In this document: in pieces, positions 25,001 through 32,400 of the stretch
Position numbering within the stretch: the first letter of the stretch is position 1
How the letters are laid out: the number at the start of each line of letters is the position of its first letter
Assembly: GCF_000471905.2 (NCBI RefSeq)
Contig: NW_006499705.1
Span: forward strand, 1,629,326-1,693,325
Source of the DNA: Amborella trichopoda
Taxonomy: Eukaryota; Streptophyta; Magnoliopsida; Amborellales; Amborellaceae
Length of the DNA: 64,000 nt
Direction: 5' to 3'
The notes under the pieces: model-generated
Told to the model about the DNA's origin: nothing
The model's input: the letters and a program-made list of their open reading frames with translations, nothing else
Databases searched by the model: none
Translations under genes and position numbers: made by a program

Positions 25001-26509
25001 CTGTATGGCACTAGTTATCTACTTGAAGATCAAATTTAGGGAAATTTATCAAAATACCCATAAGAGAAACTATTTAACACTCTACCCTTTGCAACTGTTC
25101 CAGCTCAAAATGGTGCGCGTTTTTGTTGGTGTTTTGAAATTAAATCAAAAGATATGGTTAAGGTGTTGAAATTGTACATCTCTCATAGGTAATTTGTTAA
25201 ATTTCCCTAAAATTAAAATGCCACTCTTTCCTGGCCTTAGCCATTTCTTTCAGGATTTGGGTAGTTCTCATGGAATGCAATAATACTCTTTCTTAATCAA
25301 CAGGAAGCCCTCAATCACTGTCTATCTCTTTGCCTTGGCATATGAAATGGGGAAATCAAGTTCACATCATCGGATTCATGGGTTGTTTGAGCGAGCCTTG
25401 GCAAACGATGAATTGCATAGATCAGTGTTCTTGTGGAGGTTCTATCTTGAATATGAGATCCATGTATCATGCAACCTTGTAGCAGCCAGACGCGTCTTTT
25501 TCAGAGCTATCCATGCCTGCCCATGGTAAGAGCAAAACTGGCATGCATTTCTCAACCGTTTTACTTGTTTTTGGCTCTTCGCCTCTTACTGAAATTGTGT
25601 TGCTCTATTTCTTCTGCAATGAGAAATGGAGTTTATGAATGTCTGTATATGGCCAAAAATCCTTATATTTTGTAACATGTTAGAGATATTCCTCATCATT
25701 GTGTTTGTATTCAGAACAATCGTAAAGAGATTGCAAAGGTCAATAAACTTTTCTTGCATTGTGGATTTTCCGTATTTTGCTTTTGCAAATTCAACTTTTG
25801 TGTTCAGGAATTGAAAATAATATTTTTTCTTATAGCAATGAAGCATGGGTTTCCAAGAAATTGCACCTCTGAGATTCTGTGATAACTTGCCTACAAGAAC
25901 ATATTAGGAAAAAGGCTATGTTTTTTAGGAAAAGCACCTTGTCGTTGTTGTTTTGTCTCATGTTAACTCGAGTCTTTTGGTCAATCTCCATATACACCTT
26001 GGTTACTTACGTTTATTTCCAGAATTCAGACGTCAGCTCATTTTCTTGAATCTTCCATTTTACTGGGTACTATACATTTTAAACTAGGTCAATAACATTA
26101 TAATGCTTGCTATAACGGTGACTGCACAAGGTTTTGTTATAGTAAAATGTTGCTTAATGATCTCTTGTATTAAATATTATCATGGCTATTTGCTGTAAAA
26201 GCCAAAAGCCATTAGAATGGTTTAGCATGGCATGTTGATATCAAATTCATGATAAGTTTTGTGATACCTAATTTCTTGGACATGCTTTTAATAATTTCCA
26301 CCTAAAACTGTGGATTTACTTGTCCTGACAAATTTGAATTTGATACACAACGTAGGTCAAAAAAGCTTTGGTTGGAGGGCTTCTTGAGACTAAACTCTAT
26401 CTTGTCTGCAAAGGAACTATCAGATCTCCAAGATGTAATGCGTGAGAAGGAACTACTCTTGAGGACTGACATTTACGAGATTCTTTTGCAAGATGAAATC
26501 ACTATGTGA
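372..26509 (+). CDS. NRDE2: NRDE2 homologue, nuclear RNAi/RNA-surveillance protein (11 exons, whole gene span)
   Basis: The exons are 372-1090, 15025-15454, 15832-16167, 16686-17313, 18566-18707, 19103-19454, 20919-21029, 22083-22443, 23527-23752, 25304-25525 and 26356-26509. All introns are GT-AG and all phases match. The sum is 3681 nt, or 1226 aa plus stop, close to the usual plant NRDE2 length. The N-terminus is low-complexity and acidic/basic with a Lys/Arg-rich nuclear-localisation-like run (about residues 190-200). It is followed by the family signature 'YYFDTRGDRDNLAFGSLYK', then 'MDIARY' and long helical HAT/TPR-like repeats to the C-terminus ('MREKELLLRTDIYEILLQ'). In other eukaryotes NRDE2 is a nuclear protein that associates with the MTR4-type exosome helicase and acts in nuclear RNAi or RNA surveillance; that role is family knowledge. 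The oddities are a 13.9-kb first intron full of transposons and an internal duplication in exon 1. The identification is firm; splice sites are by eye. Confidence 0.93.
1540..2449. repeat. Left arm of a long inverted repeat in NRDE2 intron 1
   Basis: Read as reverse complement, this stretch aligns over most of its length with 13765-14420. Matched landmarks include CATATCCACCTAGGAGA against CATATCCACTTAGGAGA, AAAATCCTAGAATGAGAC against GAAATCCTAGAATGAGAC, and AAATTGTGGTTTTAGCTCTC against AAATTGTGCTTTTAGCACTC. The left arm is longer because a MITE-like block (about 1866-2137) is inserted in it. The pair may be terminal repeats of one large DNA transposon, or two opposed copies of one family. 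Confidence 0.7.
1866..2137 (-). mobile_element. 5'-truncated hAT-type MITE, same family as 54859-55312
   Basis: The block carries repeated 'GAGATCCC' and 'GATCGAGATCCC' motifs and the string 'GGCTATAAACAAAGAAAATC'. Its reverse complement matches the MITE in SOS1 intron 10, which has 'GGCTATAAATAAAGAAAATC' followed by the same order of GAGATCCC motifs. It ends at CCTGGTAACCATG, corresponding to the terminal CATAGTTGCCAGG of the other copy. The opposite terminus is missing, and the block is absent from the matching inverted-repeat arm. Confidence 0.55.
2455..2729 (+). repeat. 5' LTR of the copia element
   Basis: It starts with TGTTGAAAG and ends just before the primer-binding site. It shares GGAATAAGCTTTATTG, TCTTTTGTTTAGTC, 'TAAATAAGG' and 'AGTGCTCTAC' with the copy at 8856-9140. 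A pyrimidine-rich end (CTCTCTT runs) precedes the PBS. Confidence 0.75.
4259..4773. mobile_element. hAT-type MITE with perfect 8-bp target duplication, inside the copia element
   Basis: The 515-bp element starts CAGTGTTTTAAAAAGC and ends GCGTTTTTTGAAACACTG, an imperfect terminal inverted repeat. It is flanked by identical 8-bp copies of GCCTTGAC (4251-4258 and 4774-4781). An 8-bp duplication and CAG-type termini are typical of hAT elements. There is no coding capacity. It splits the integrase region of the copia element and so inserted later. Confidence 0.85.
5420..6177. mobile_element. Second hAT-type MITE with 8-bp target duplication, inside the copia element
   Basis: The 758-bp element lies between two copies of ATACATCG (5412-5419 and 6178-6185). 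The right end reads TGCATCCCGTATTTTAGAACACTG; the left end CATGGTTTTAAAATGTGGCATGC is its imperfect inverse. The interior has GCATCGC- and CCGCATC-rich ends and a long AT-rich centre. Copia integrase sequence resumes on the right side. No transposase is encoded. Confidence 0.8.
6147..6392 (+). repeat. 123-bp tandem duplication spanning the MITE end and copia pol
   Basis: The block around 6181-6269 recurs 123 bases further on, starting at 6304. The copies differ at a few sites (CTCCTGCTAAAATT against CTCTTGCTAAAATT, CTCGTACC against CTTGTACC). The unit carries the last 27-30 bases of the MITE plus copia coding sequence. Because 123 is a multiple of three, the pol reading frame is kept through both copies ('MPSHVLEGKS...KIVHPNALMFL' twice). 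Confidence 0.85.
7087..7715 (+). pseudogene. Copia reverse transcriptase remnant
   Basis: Translation gives 'WEITNLPKGKKIVGCRWIF' followed, after frame breaks, by 'KLKKAIYGLKQSPRAWF', the catalytic 'YVDDIVVTG' (near 7582-7608) and 'LGPLKYFWGIEVAR'. These are hallmark motifs of Ty1-copia reverse transcriptase. Breaks at about 7065, 7200 and 7300 make it a pseudogene within the element at 2455-9140. Confidence 0.9.
8045..8515. other. Probable nuclear insert of plastid DNA (trnA-UGC intron fragment)
   Basis: The stretch interrupts copia pol between the codons for '...GKGILFS' and the RNase H start 'VYTDVDWAG'. Its sequence (for example GGGGAAGAGGACCGAAACAT at 8168, TTTGAGCGAAATGTGGCAAA at 8395 and CCACCCCGTAGGAACTACGA at 8450) matches what I remember of the highly conserved chloroplast trnA-UGC group II intron in the inverted repeat. 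A few substitutions mark it as a nuclear copy. The exact ends are uncertain. The identification rests on recall, so a plastome alignment is needed. Confidence 0.7.
8530..8750 (+). pseudogene. Copia RNase H remnant
   Basis: Translation yields 'VYTDVDWAGCQLDKRSTTGY' and then 'TWKSKKQNVVTKSSAEAKYK', the standard C-terminal RNase H motifs of Ty1-copia polyprotein. A stop follows the 'VKLP' region. It lies just 3' of the plastid-like insert and 100 bases before the polypurine tract. Confidence 0.85.
8856..9140 (+). repeat. 3' LTR of the copia element (right end eroded)
   Basis: It starts TGTTTGAAATAAAAGGAACA directly after the purine tract and follows the 5' LTR in order to the pyrimidine-rich tail and AGATCCTAT, after which the copies diverge. 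It contains a (CT)n run at about 9068-9096. No matching 5-bp target duplication (ACTAG is on the left) was found on the right. Confidence 0.65.
9391..10095 (-). repeat. LTR (left) of TRIM-like copy 1
   Basis: It contains the tandem motif 'GAGAGAATATACC' (9475-9556), the string TCAATTCTGAATCTTTGATC and a long CT-rich stretch (9730-9900). It ends in GCATCA at 10095. It aligns end to end with 10580-11241, which lacks about 45 bases of the CT-rich stretch. Confidence 0.75.
10256..10474 (-). CDS. Small coiled-coil-like ORF inside TRIM-like copy 1
   Basis: The 72-codon minus-strand frame begins MDQIFERIKEDLAKSISKVV and has an acidic centre (LEQEEEEHEEVDL). It is probably the remnant of a gag N-terminus. 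The same interior position of the sister element (49200-49340, minus) encodes the related string '[16 protein letters not shown]', so the segment was shared by the family rather than random. No function can be assigned. Confidence 0.3.
   Translation of the reverse strand: MDQIFERIKEDLAKSISKVVEKCIRDVFLRLQLEQEEEEHEEVDLNIKGDAYVQEILNINCVKKRRKFENQI
10580..11241 (-). repeat. LTR (right) of TRIM-like copy 1
   Basis: It begins TGATGTCGAG next to the primer-binding site and ends GCACCA. Internal repeats match those of the left LTR with scattered substitutions and indels, which suggests an old insertion. Confidence 0.75.
11285..12490 (+). pseudogene. Heavily degenerate second Ty1-copia pol fragment
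   Basis: Frame-hopping translation gives 'WELVNFLPSGKATRNKCVLK', then 'INGTIHKYNALLVAEGFK' (11350-11487), corresponding to copia RT 'WELVDLP...YKARLVAKGF'. Later 'GAISLCNKKETRVACMSNTE' and 'SEYVDCCATLHEGI' (12235-12345) correspond to RNase H, and 'MALAFAKDLGIKVRH' (12423-12468) to its end. Stops are frequent. The element is a different family from the one at 2455-9140. Confidence 0.75.
13765..14420. repeat. Right arm of the long inverted repeat in NRDE2 intron 1
   Basis: It is the inverted partner of 1540-2449. Similarity runs from 'TTGTTTTTTGGGTCGACCCC' through 'GGAAAACATATCCACTTAGG' and 'CCTAGAATGAGAC' to 'TTATCCAAACTTATATTTTTGTGTC'. Visible identity is roughly three quarters with indels. 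A transcript of this intron could in principle pair the two arms across about 11.3 kb. Confidence 0.7.
15025..15454 (+). CDS. NRDE2: NRDE2 exon 2
   Basis: It starts with A completing Lys, then 'MDIARYRLHHLLEDYSG', and continues through 'RYYCTKYMTLERHKDLKHVR' to 'FPHDEKVWMAFADFQ' before the donor CAG|GTATGT. It marks the start of the conserved NRDE-2 domain and its first helical repeats. Phase 0 at the end. Confidence 0.92.
15832..16167 (+). CDS. NRDE2: NRDE2 exon 3
   Basis: The 112 codons from 'DKIASTQSKKGARLQVLEKK' to 'SSAFGRLCGQ' include HAT-like repeat segments ('LEKAMELNPDNEDLLICLMK', 'ERWERTLVQHSDSCKLWKEF'). Acceptor TTCAG at 15827-15831; donor CAG|GTCCTC. Both ends are phase 0. Confidence 0.9.
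16686..17313 (+). CDS. NRDE2: NRDE2 exon 4
   Basis: The exon encodes 'IDDMAKTGSVASELTQLETG' and a helical-repeat stretch ('VSLCRFEWQTGHQELATGLF'). A tryptophan-rich motif pair follows (LGWSAWLETEEE and GWTGWSEP), then an acidic linker (EEDMPENIDEEDEM) that commonly separates the two repeat blocks in the family. Acceptor CTGCAG; donor TCTG|GTACAC, phase 1. Confidence 0.92.
17595..17984. mobile_element. MITE-like element in NRDE2 intron 4
   Basis: The left end GGCCAGTTTGGATG and right end CATCCAAACATACCCTGG form a short terminal inverted repeat around an AT-rich interior of about 390 bp. The GTTTGGATG terminus is common in plant Harbinger/Tourist-like MITEs. The flanking duplication is unclear. 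The remainder of intron 4 (17314-18565) shows nothing recognisable. Confidence 0.45.
18566..18707 (+). CDS. NRDE2: NRDE2 exon 5
   Basis: It joins G|AC to read 'SDNNDEAQLSREVLFEDVSD' and continues to 'YYLLSHFIDFFGGPISQW', a strongly conserved NRDE2 segment. Acceptor TTGCAG; donor ATG|GTTGGT with the reading phase 2 kept into exon 6. The donor is a weaker match to consensus. Confidence 0.88.
19103..19454 (+). CDS. NRDE2: NRDE2 exon 6
   Basis: TG|G completes Trp, then 'SCSNSPCGIEKLLSLEGLPE' to 'NSRTLAKSLLKKDRQ'. Acceptor TTTCAG and donor CAG|GTATAT. It corresponds to the region preceding the 'DLLLCGVYA' repeat in NRDE2. Confidence 0.9.
19600..19835. mobile_element. Small hAT-like MITE in NRDE2 intron 6
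   Basis: It starts CAGTGTTTAGAAAC and ends GTTTTTAAACACTG, a terminal inverted repeat of the same CAGTGTTT type as the MITE at 4259-4773. The interior is unrelated, GC-richer and carries GACTCG/GAGTC motifs. No intact 8-bp target duplication was seen. The rest of intron 6 (19836-20918) has a poly-C/poly-A run near 20200 and nothing else recognisable. Confidence 0.5.
20919..21029 (+). CDS. NRDE2: NRDE2 exon 7
   Basis: The 37-codon exon encodes 'DLLLCGVYARREASSGNIDV' and 'ARKIFDMALSSIKGLSS', a classic HAT-type repeat. Acceptor AATAG|GAT and donor TCG|GTAAGA, phase 0 at both ends. The frame is supported by the conserved DLLLCGVYA motif. Confidence 0.9.
22083..22443 (+). CDS. NRDE2: NRDE2 exon 8
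   Basis: It begins 'DLQSSVPLLYLWYAEMELAH' and ends 'AAHRIYEEALSMALP' plus one base. It lies in the second repeat block. Acceptor GAGCAG|GAC and donor CCAG|GTTCTT. Frame and phase agree with exons 7 and 9. Intron 7 before it (21030-22082) contains a run of CCAGTCCAGTCC-type repeats but no clear element. Confidence 0.9.
23527..23752 (+). CDS. NRDE2: NRDE2 exon 9
   Basis: G|GG gives Gly, then 'RRSQNLQLESLFVHFTSMYQ' and 'SWEIMLQGLQLYPYNPKIFA' to 'KIRRILDQYIHE'. Acceptor AACAG; donor CATGA|GTAAGG, phase 2. The motif ILDQYIHEKPS spans the splice junction to exon 10. Confidence 0.9.
25035..25211. mobile_element. 177-bp MITE in NRDE2 intron 9
   Basis: The ends are a long terminal inverted repeat: TTTAGGGAAATTTATCAAAA at the left and, in reverse complement, TTTAGGGAAATTTAACAAAT at the right. 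Similarity continues for about 33 bases. The element has no coding capacity. The rest of intron 9 (23753-25303) is AT-rich and unremarkable. Confidence 0.7.
25304..25525 (+). CDS. NRDE2: NRDE2 exon 10
   Basis: It encodes '(E)KPSITVYLFALAYEMGKSS' and 'RIHGLFERALANDELHRSVF' to 'RVFFRAIHACPW', the well-conserved last repeats of NRDE2. Acceptor CAACAG and donor CATG|GTAAGA, phase 2. Confidence 0.92.
26356..26509 (+). CDS. NRDE2: NRDE2 exon 11 (C-terminus and stop)
   Basis: TG|G gives Trp, then 'SKKLWLEGFLRLNSILSAKE', 'LSDLQDVMREKELLLRTDIY' and 'EILLQDEITM', ending at TGA 26507-26509. The MREKELxLRTDIYEILLQ ending is the family hallmark, so the gene is complete at the 3' side. The 3' UTR presumably runs into 26510-26800; no single poly(A) signal stands out. 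Confidence 0.93.
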
Positions 26510-27169
26510 TCTGGTTCATGATTTCACTGCCCCTTTTGCTAATGTTGTACCATATAAACCCTCAAATTTTAGCAGCAATACCTCTGTAACCTTCTGTAAA
26601 TTCGTGGAACTCTGTAGAGATGTCATATAATGTGATCGCATATGAATGTCAGATTGGTCTTGGTGTTCAGTTGGGGGGAGGTGCAACGTGACGTCAACTG
26701 TTTTATTAATACTCGTTAGCATGTCAGAAAGAAAAGGCTGTCAATTTCTCTTTGTAAACCCTAGATTTCATATTTGTTATACTCAGAAAAATTAAAATTT
26801 AATTTTGAGCACATTACATTGGATAAAGGAGGAAGGTTGAGTCAATATAAAAATTAGCCACATACTTTTATAAATCTTGAACTTATGGTTGTTTTATATA
26901 GTATTGTGCATGTGGCTAATATACGTTGTTTCTCCTAATAATGTTTATCCTATTGTTATTGTATAGTATACCAGAAATAATCTCTCTCAAACCTTTTATG
27001 AAAAAAAGAAATCCCATTCCCCCACCTTTTTTTTTTTTTTTTAATTGTTGACTTGATAACTGGCCATTTTCCCTCGCTTTACTCTTCCACTATCTCCTCT
27101 CTGCCCTTTCTCTTTAACCCTGACTACCCACTCGTTCAATTAGCTGTTGACTTCTTTCTAATTTAGCTG

Positions 27170-27890
27170 TGGCAACGGGTGGGGTAAGGTCCGGGTTTGG
27201 TCGGATCTATCCAGACTTGATTGGATCCTATCCAAAATTAAAAAAATATATATTTAAATAAATATGGGTGCGGTTTTTATAAGGATGCAACCTTAAACAA
27301 TTCAATTAAGGTGCACTTTAAAATTTTATCATAACATGTAATTTTGTTATAAAATTTTTTTAGTATTGTCTTAAAATCTATTTTCATATCTAATTAGAAA
27401 ATTTTAAATTCTAAAACTGGTTAAAATCAAGTAGATATATAAAGATATGAAAATATTGAAAATGGATGGTCTTGATAATGTGTTGTAAGATCTATTTTCG
27501 GGACTCATATTTTTTTTTTGTTTTTCATATTAATACATCACAATGTCGTGATGATCGATTAGAGGGCTTATTCAGCATTAAAACAACATTTCCGATAGAT
27601 TTTTGAGGTGCATCTGTGATTCTACATTTTAAGGTTGTAACCTTATATAAACTTTTTCCAATAAATATTGCTAAAAGATTACATATTTAATATTTAATAT
27701 TATTATAAAAATATATGCTAAATATCATTTATATAATAGCACTATTTAGGGTTCGGTCGACATGGACTTAGACCCGAATAGCATTCAGGTCCAATATTTG
27801 AAATCGGACTCGACCCACTGGGTCCAATTCTTGGACCCATACCTGGACCCGAGACGTCAGGTCCCAGGTCCATTGCCATGCCTATCTCTA
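27170..27890. mobile_element. MITE-like element hosting a nested Mutator-like MITE
   Basis: The left part (GTGGCAACGGGTGGGGTAAG) and right part (CCAGGTCCATTGCCATGCCT, inverse ATGGCAATGGACC) make a short terminal inverted repeat. The GTGGCAAYGGG terminus is common in plant MITEs. The inner part from 27266 to 27659 is a separate element with its own 9-bp target duplication. The stretch 26510-27170 before it holds only the NRDE2 3' flank. Confidence 0.4.
27266..27659. mobile_element. Mutator-like MITE with perfect 9-bp target duplication
   Basis: The 394-bp element is flanked by AATAAATAT on both sides (27257-27265 and 27660-27668). Its ends, GGGTGCGGTTTTTATAAGGA and (reverse complement) GGAAAAAGTTTATATAAGGT, form an imperfect terminal inverted repeat with a shared GTTTnTATAAGG core. 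A 9-bp duplication is typical of Mutator-like elements. A sister copy lies at 36720-37097. Confidence 0.8.
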
Positions 27891-27921
27891 ATCGTAGATG
27901 ATGGTTTTTATTGCCCTCGTA

Positions 27922-28065
27922 TTTGTAGTGTTCATGGGTTGTGGGGCACAATGTCCTTCTACACGGCTCTCACCTGCTACAAATGGGTTTTGATTTGTAG
28001 TGTTCATGGGTTGTGGAGCACAATGTTTTTCTACACAACTCTTAGGTGCTACAAATGGGTTTTGA
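27922..28065 (+). repeat. Two-copy 72-bp tandem repeat
   Basis: The unit beginning TTTGTAGTGTTCATGGGTTG occurs at 27922 and 27994, each ending CTACAAATGGGTTTTGA. The copies differ at several positions, so the duplication is not recent. No gene is involved. Confidence 0.8.
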
Positions 28066-28077
28066 GAGAGAATTTAA

Positions 28078-28230
28078 GGGCTTAAAATGTTTAGAAATTA
28101 ATTGAGGATGTTGAGATGGATGAGTGGTAAGACAAGAAGTGATAGAATTCGAAATGAATATATTCATGAGAATTTAGGTGTGACAGGTGATAGGATGAAA
28201 AGATAGATTTAAGTGGATTAGCCATGTGGA
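28078..28230 (+). pseudogene. RTE-type LINE 3' ORF fragment
   Basis: Broken translation reads '...MSGKTRSDRIRNEYIHENLG' then 'GDRMK...KWISHV'. This is the C-terminal motif 'GKTRxDRIRNExIRxxLGVxxIxDKMREsRLRWFGHV' found in many plant LINE relics. About 50 codons remain, with stops. Confidence 0.65.
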
Positions 28231-28753
28231 AAAATGTTTCTATGTGACCCCAACAACATATAAGTTATATGTGACCCCACTTTTTGGCCATTGGATTCAA
28301 AATCAACGGCTCCAATGGTTCTTGGCACAATGTCAAGCCACACTGTTATATAATTTTTTTTTTTTACAAAAAATTTTTGGATGAAATTTTGGGTGTCCCA
28401 CATGAAATTAGGGTAAACCCGAAAAAAAAAAAAATATTCCCTATAAATATAAATGACCAAAATACCCCTACAAATTTTAGGGGTATTCTGATAATTTTTC
28501 ATCAACAAAAATATTTTCTAATTAATTGTATTATGTGCGCTCTTGTCAAATCTATACATGCTCCAAATTTTGCTACAAAATTATTTGTAGAATAAAAAAT
28601 AAAAATAAAAAACTATGAATCGTCTAATCAAGGTCCGACGATTAAGAGCCCAGTTGTGATATTGTAACTCAAGCCATCTCAGCCATCTACTCAAATTTGA
28701 CGGCTGAGCTCATGGGTCACATATATGGGTCGGGTTCCATCGAAAGTGTTTTC
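28227..28753. mobile_element. Putative MITE with diverged terminal inverted repeats
   Basis: The left end (AAAATGTTTCTATGTGACCCC) and the inverse of the right end (AAACACTTTCGATGGAACCC) are similar around a 500-bp AT-rich centre. The GTGACCC/GGGTCAC pairs recur near both ends. No target duplication was confirmed. Confidence 0.35.
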
Positions 28754-28949
28754 GTCCATATGAGGTACATACCCAATCGAATACTTATTAATGGGTACAA
28801 GTTAGATAAAGTGAAAATCTAAAAAAAGTCAAACGGTATGATTGGAAGTAATGAAAACATATATAAACACTTATAGCCTCATTAAAGATACGCTTAATAA
28901 AATATAATAGCATACTGGGGTTATTGTAGCCGACCCCAATGAATATTCT

Positions 28950-29285
28950 TATTTAATTCGAACCGATGAAAGAATGCTTGTGCATATCCTCCGACGAGCA
29001 CATAAAGTGGACGGGATACTTGCGCCCAACAGTATTTATTATTCGTTGGGCGTTAAGACGCAAAGATGTGGACCATTCTTTTTCATCCACGGTTAAGGTT
29101 ATAAAAGTTGAAAGCAAAAGTTTAAATCAAGGTCTATTCCAATGCGTCCCTTTCCAACAAAATAATTTTAGGATCCGAAACATATTTTAAGTTTGATTTA
29201 CTTTAGAATAATGACATCATTTATTTGAGATGCATTTGTGATTTTTCTACTCCAAAAATAAATAAAAAATAAAGTTACTTTGTAT
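28950..29285 (+). repeat. Repeat X, copy 1 (intact)
   Basis: The unit runs from 'AATTCGAACCGATGAAAGAA' through 'GGCGTTAAGACGCAAAGATG' and 'GATCCGAAACATATTTTAAG' to 'AAATAAAGTTACTTT'. The next 100 bases restart the same unit, so a tandem pair is implied. Unknown origin; no coding capacity. Confidence 0.6.
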
Positions 29286-29916
29286 TCTTGGTCAATCCGA
29301 ACCACTGAAAGAATGCTAGTGCACCCCCTCGAGCCACCACATAAAGTGGACCGGTTACATTCCCCTAATGGTATATTTATCGGTGGTTTAAAAAATGGAT
29401 CGGTGATTCGGATCGGACATCTTAAAAATCGATTCGGATTGGTGAATCAGTGAATCGACGATCGGGATCGAAAATCGGGCCGAATCATTCGAATTAAGCC
29501 TTAAAAAATCCAAAAAAATTATTAAAATTCATTATACATGTTGTTTGTTTAGAATCCAATAAGAAATGAGGATACTATATTATTAACTTTCATTGTTTTC
29601 ATCAATTTATGAATATTGAGATGTTCTTTTTCTGTATGAACTTATGTTGACCATTAAATTTACATTACACAACAAAAATCATAGAATTATCATGGATTAA
29701 GTATATAATCATATATGGACTACAATAAAAAGTTAACTAAATCGATGAAAAATTAGCCACTAAAATCTCGAATTGGGAAAAAACCCTAATCCGCTAAAAA
29801 AACCCAAATTATTACAACCTAACTAACTATAATATTATATACCAACAATATTTTATAATTATTTTATTATATAAATAATAACAAATCCAAAATATTTTAT
29901 AATATAATCTAATTTA

Positions 29917-29936
29917 NNNNNNNNNNNNNNNNNNNN
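29917..29936. other. Assembly gap (20 N)
   Basis: Twenty N characters mark a gap of unknown true size in AT-rich intergenic DNA. Sequence on either side may not be adjacent in the genome. Confidence 1.
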
Positions 29937-30124
29937 GCGTACCAATTTTCTTTAATTTTTTAGGTTTCTAGAATAAATTAGTAGAAGAGATTGTTAGTAG
30001 AAAGAGAGAGATTTCAAATGGCCTCATTGTATGAATCCTATATTTAAATTAATATTACTAAATTTATGTTAAAGACCATCATGTTATACAAATAAAAACA
30101 TAATTAGACCATTTATTCCTAGGT

Positions 30125-30540
30125 TGTATTAAGAAATGCTTTTTATTTTTTTGACAAGAAATACTTATTGTGTTATCTTTTATTTTTTTTTACAAGAAAA
30201 ATATGATACTTGTTGATTATCTTTTTTTTTTTTTGACAAAAGAAGAAGATGTTGTACTACATGTTTTTTGTTTGTTGTATTACTTTTTTTTTTTTTAACA
30301 AGAAAAATAAAAAAATGATGCTGCCAAAGTACATTTTATTTTTTTATGCCTTTTGTTTTATTTTTTTGCAAGAAATACTTGTTATATTACCTTGTATTTT
30401 TTTTACAAGAAAAATAAAAAAATGTTGTCTTATCTTTGTTATTTTTATCCTGAAAGGCCTTTTATTTTTTATTTTTTCTATTTTTTTACAATAGTATTTT
30501 CTGCTTTTGTTTATTTTTTTGACAACAAAAATAAACGCGG
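30125..30540. repeat. T-rich degenerate tandem repeat
   Basis: Units of about 50-60 bases share 'TTTTTTTTGACAAGAAA' or 'TTTTTTTACAAGAAAAATA'. On the + strand this yields an open but low-complexity Phe/Leu/Ile-rich frame (30249-30494), which I take to be spurious. Confidence 0.6.
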
Positions 30541-30789
30541 ACGCGCGTTAAGGTTCGAACTCTAGACGTCCACCAAAAAATCAGAGTTGTCAAGCAACAC
30601 CACCACGTCTCATAATGTGATTTTATTAGCTTCTATAATAATATATATTGAATCGTCTTGCTTTAATGATTTTTTGTGGGAATTATTCTACACCGAAAGA
30701 TGAACGTCGCTTTGTTCTCTATAATTCCTTATGTAATAGATATTGCATTGCGCGTGTAGAAAAGCGAGAGGGCAGACATATGATATGTG

Positions 30790-30905
30790 TAAACCCGTGT
30801 TGCTCTGCTCCGGTGAAGCGGTCACGTATAAACCCGTGTTGCACCCATTACACCCGTGTTGCTCCCACTTGTTGGCGTTACACCCGTGTTGCTCCCGCTT
30901 GTTGG
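30790..30905 (+). repeat. CCCGTGTTGC minisatellite
   Basis: The core ACACCCGTGTTGCTCCC recurs four times: two 30-bp units end 'CTTGTTGGCRTT', and two shorter or interrupted units precede them. The core is itself palindromic (ACACCCGTGT-like). It lies at the right edge of the insertion in repeat X. Confidence 0.7.
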
Positions 30906-31124
30906 CATTAAGACGCAAATATGAGGACCAATCTTTCCATCCACTGTTAAGGCCAAAAAAGTCAAAAGGAAAAGTTTATATCAAGGTCGATTCCAATGCG
31001 TCCCTTTTTCAACGAAATATTTTTAAACACGGATGTAGGATCCGAAACATATTTTAAGTTTGATTTACTTTATGACATCATTTATTTGAGATGCATTTGT
31101 GTCTTTTTTTTTACTCAAAAAAAT

Positions 31125-32400
31125 AAAGATTGAAGTTTCTATAAGGCTGGCTCTATGAAAATAAATTAAAGCCTCACCACAAATCCTTGTTTGGAATGCA
31201 CTATATCGATGATCGATCTAAAATCAGTTTTCAACACCAACAATAAAATTTGAAACACAAAAAATAGTACAAATCTTGTGGATGTGTGAATATTTTTCGG
31301 GCAAAATGGACAGCCTAAATAGTTTATTGCAATATTCATTATTTTAAAGCTTTAAATCTTAATTTTATTTCACAAACATAATGTTCAAGTTGAGATGAGC
31401 GATGTTAAGGTTTTTCAATTGCAATTTTTAAGGTGAGGTTTTATATATTTTGATAGGGTTGCTATCTATCAAACCATTTTCCAAAAGTAAATATGTGAGC
31501 CAAAGTATTTCATGCTTCCAAGGTAGCACACTATCTATTTACTCCATCGGGTGAAACCGAGGAGTGTTTTTAAAATCCCAAATTTTTGGAAATGTAACCT
31601 TTTCAACATATATGCTATATTCAATAAAAATAAATTAAATTGCGTTTTATTTGGGCTTGAAAGAAAATAATACTTAAAAATTTGTCGTAAACCATCCAAT
31701 TTTTGAAGGGTGAGATCTAGTGTCAAAAAACTCAAAATTCTTTTTTTTTTTTTCTTTTGAATATAGTCATCTAAGGGTTTTTAAGCGGTTCCCAAAATTT
31801 CTAATAAAAAAGAATGATCTATGAACAAAGTTGAAATTAATTTGTTTTCTAAATTTCAAATTTTATTTCATTATTAATGGTTCAATTATGCCTTATCCAG
31901 GCCAATTAATTAACTGAATAATTAATTAAAGCTTCCTTTACTATGGTACTTATTAAATGAATAATTCAAATTAACAGCAAAAAGTGCTGACTTATTGTGA
32001 TATTTTTTATACGAAAATAGTGTGATAGGGTTGTGGCCATATTAAAATAAATAAAGCCTTATCTCATAACTCATCGAAAATTACAAGCATTGGGAAACCT
32101 TTACATCGATCATCTTGGCTTGAACATTATGGCTGTGAAAAAAAAATTAGGATTTCAAATTCTTAAATATAATATATATTGTAATAAATTATCTAGACTG
32201 TCCATTTCACCCTAAAAAAAATGTTCTTAAATCCGTAAGATCTATACTACTTTTTTAGTTTCAAAATTTTATTGTCAGTGTTAAAAATTGATTTTAGAGC
32301 CTCATGGAGATTTCTATTGCCGAAAGTGCTTTTGGGAGTGAGGCTTTATTTTGTTTTCATAAAACATAGGCCTTATAGAAACTTCAATCTTTTTTTACAT
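31125..32400. mobile_element. Element with about 350-bp terminal inverted repeats (Mutator-like MITE candidate)
   Basis: The left arm (about 31125-31480) starts GATTGAAGTTTCTATAAGGC, and the reverse complement of the right arm (about 32020-32400) starts with the same string. Similarity continues through AAAGCCTCAC, CTAAAATCA, AAAATGGACAG and 'CATAATGTTCAAG'. The GTTTCTATAAGGC terminus resembles the MITEs at 27266 and 36720. No 9-bp target duplication was found. Two opposed copies are an alternative. No protein is encoded. Confidence 0.55.

Larger units (their letters stand above)
29286..31145 (+). repeat. Repeat X, copy 2, split by a 1.5-kb insertion
   Basis: The first part is 29286-29381 ('AATCCGAACCACTGAAAGAA' to 'CTAATGGTATATTTAT') and the rest is 30900-31145 ('GTTGGCATTAAGACGCAAAT' to the A-rich end). 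Between them lie a CGGTGATTCGGATCGG-rich block (29382-29490), an AT-rich stretch with the assembly gap, T-rich repeats and a minisatellite. The junctions are approximate. Confidence 0.5.

Noticed and set aside
30249..30565. Hydrophobic Phe-rich frames resembling membrane proteins
   Set aside because: They are translations of a T-rich low-complexity tandem repeat.
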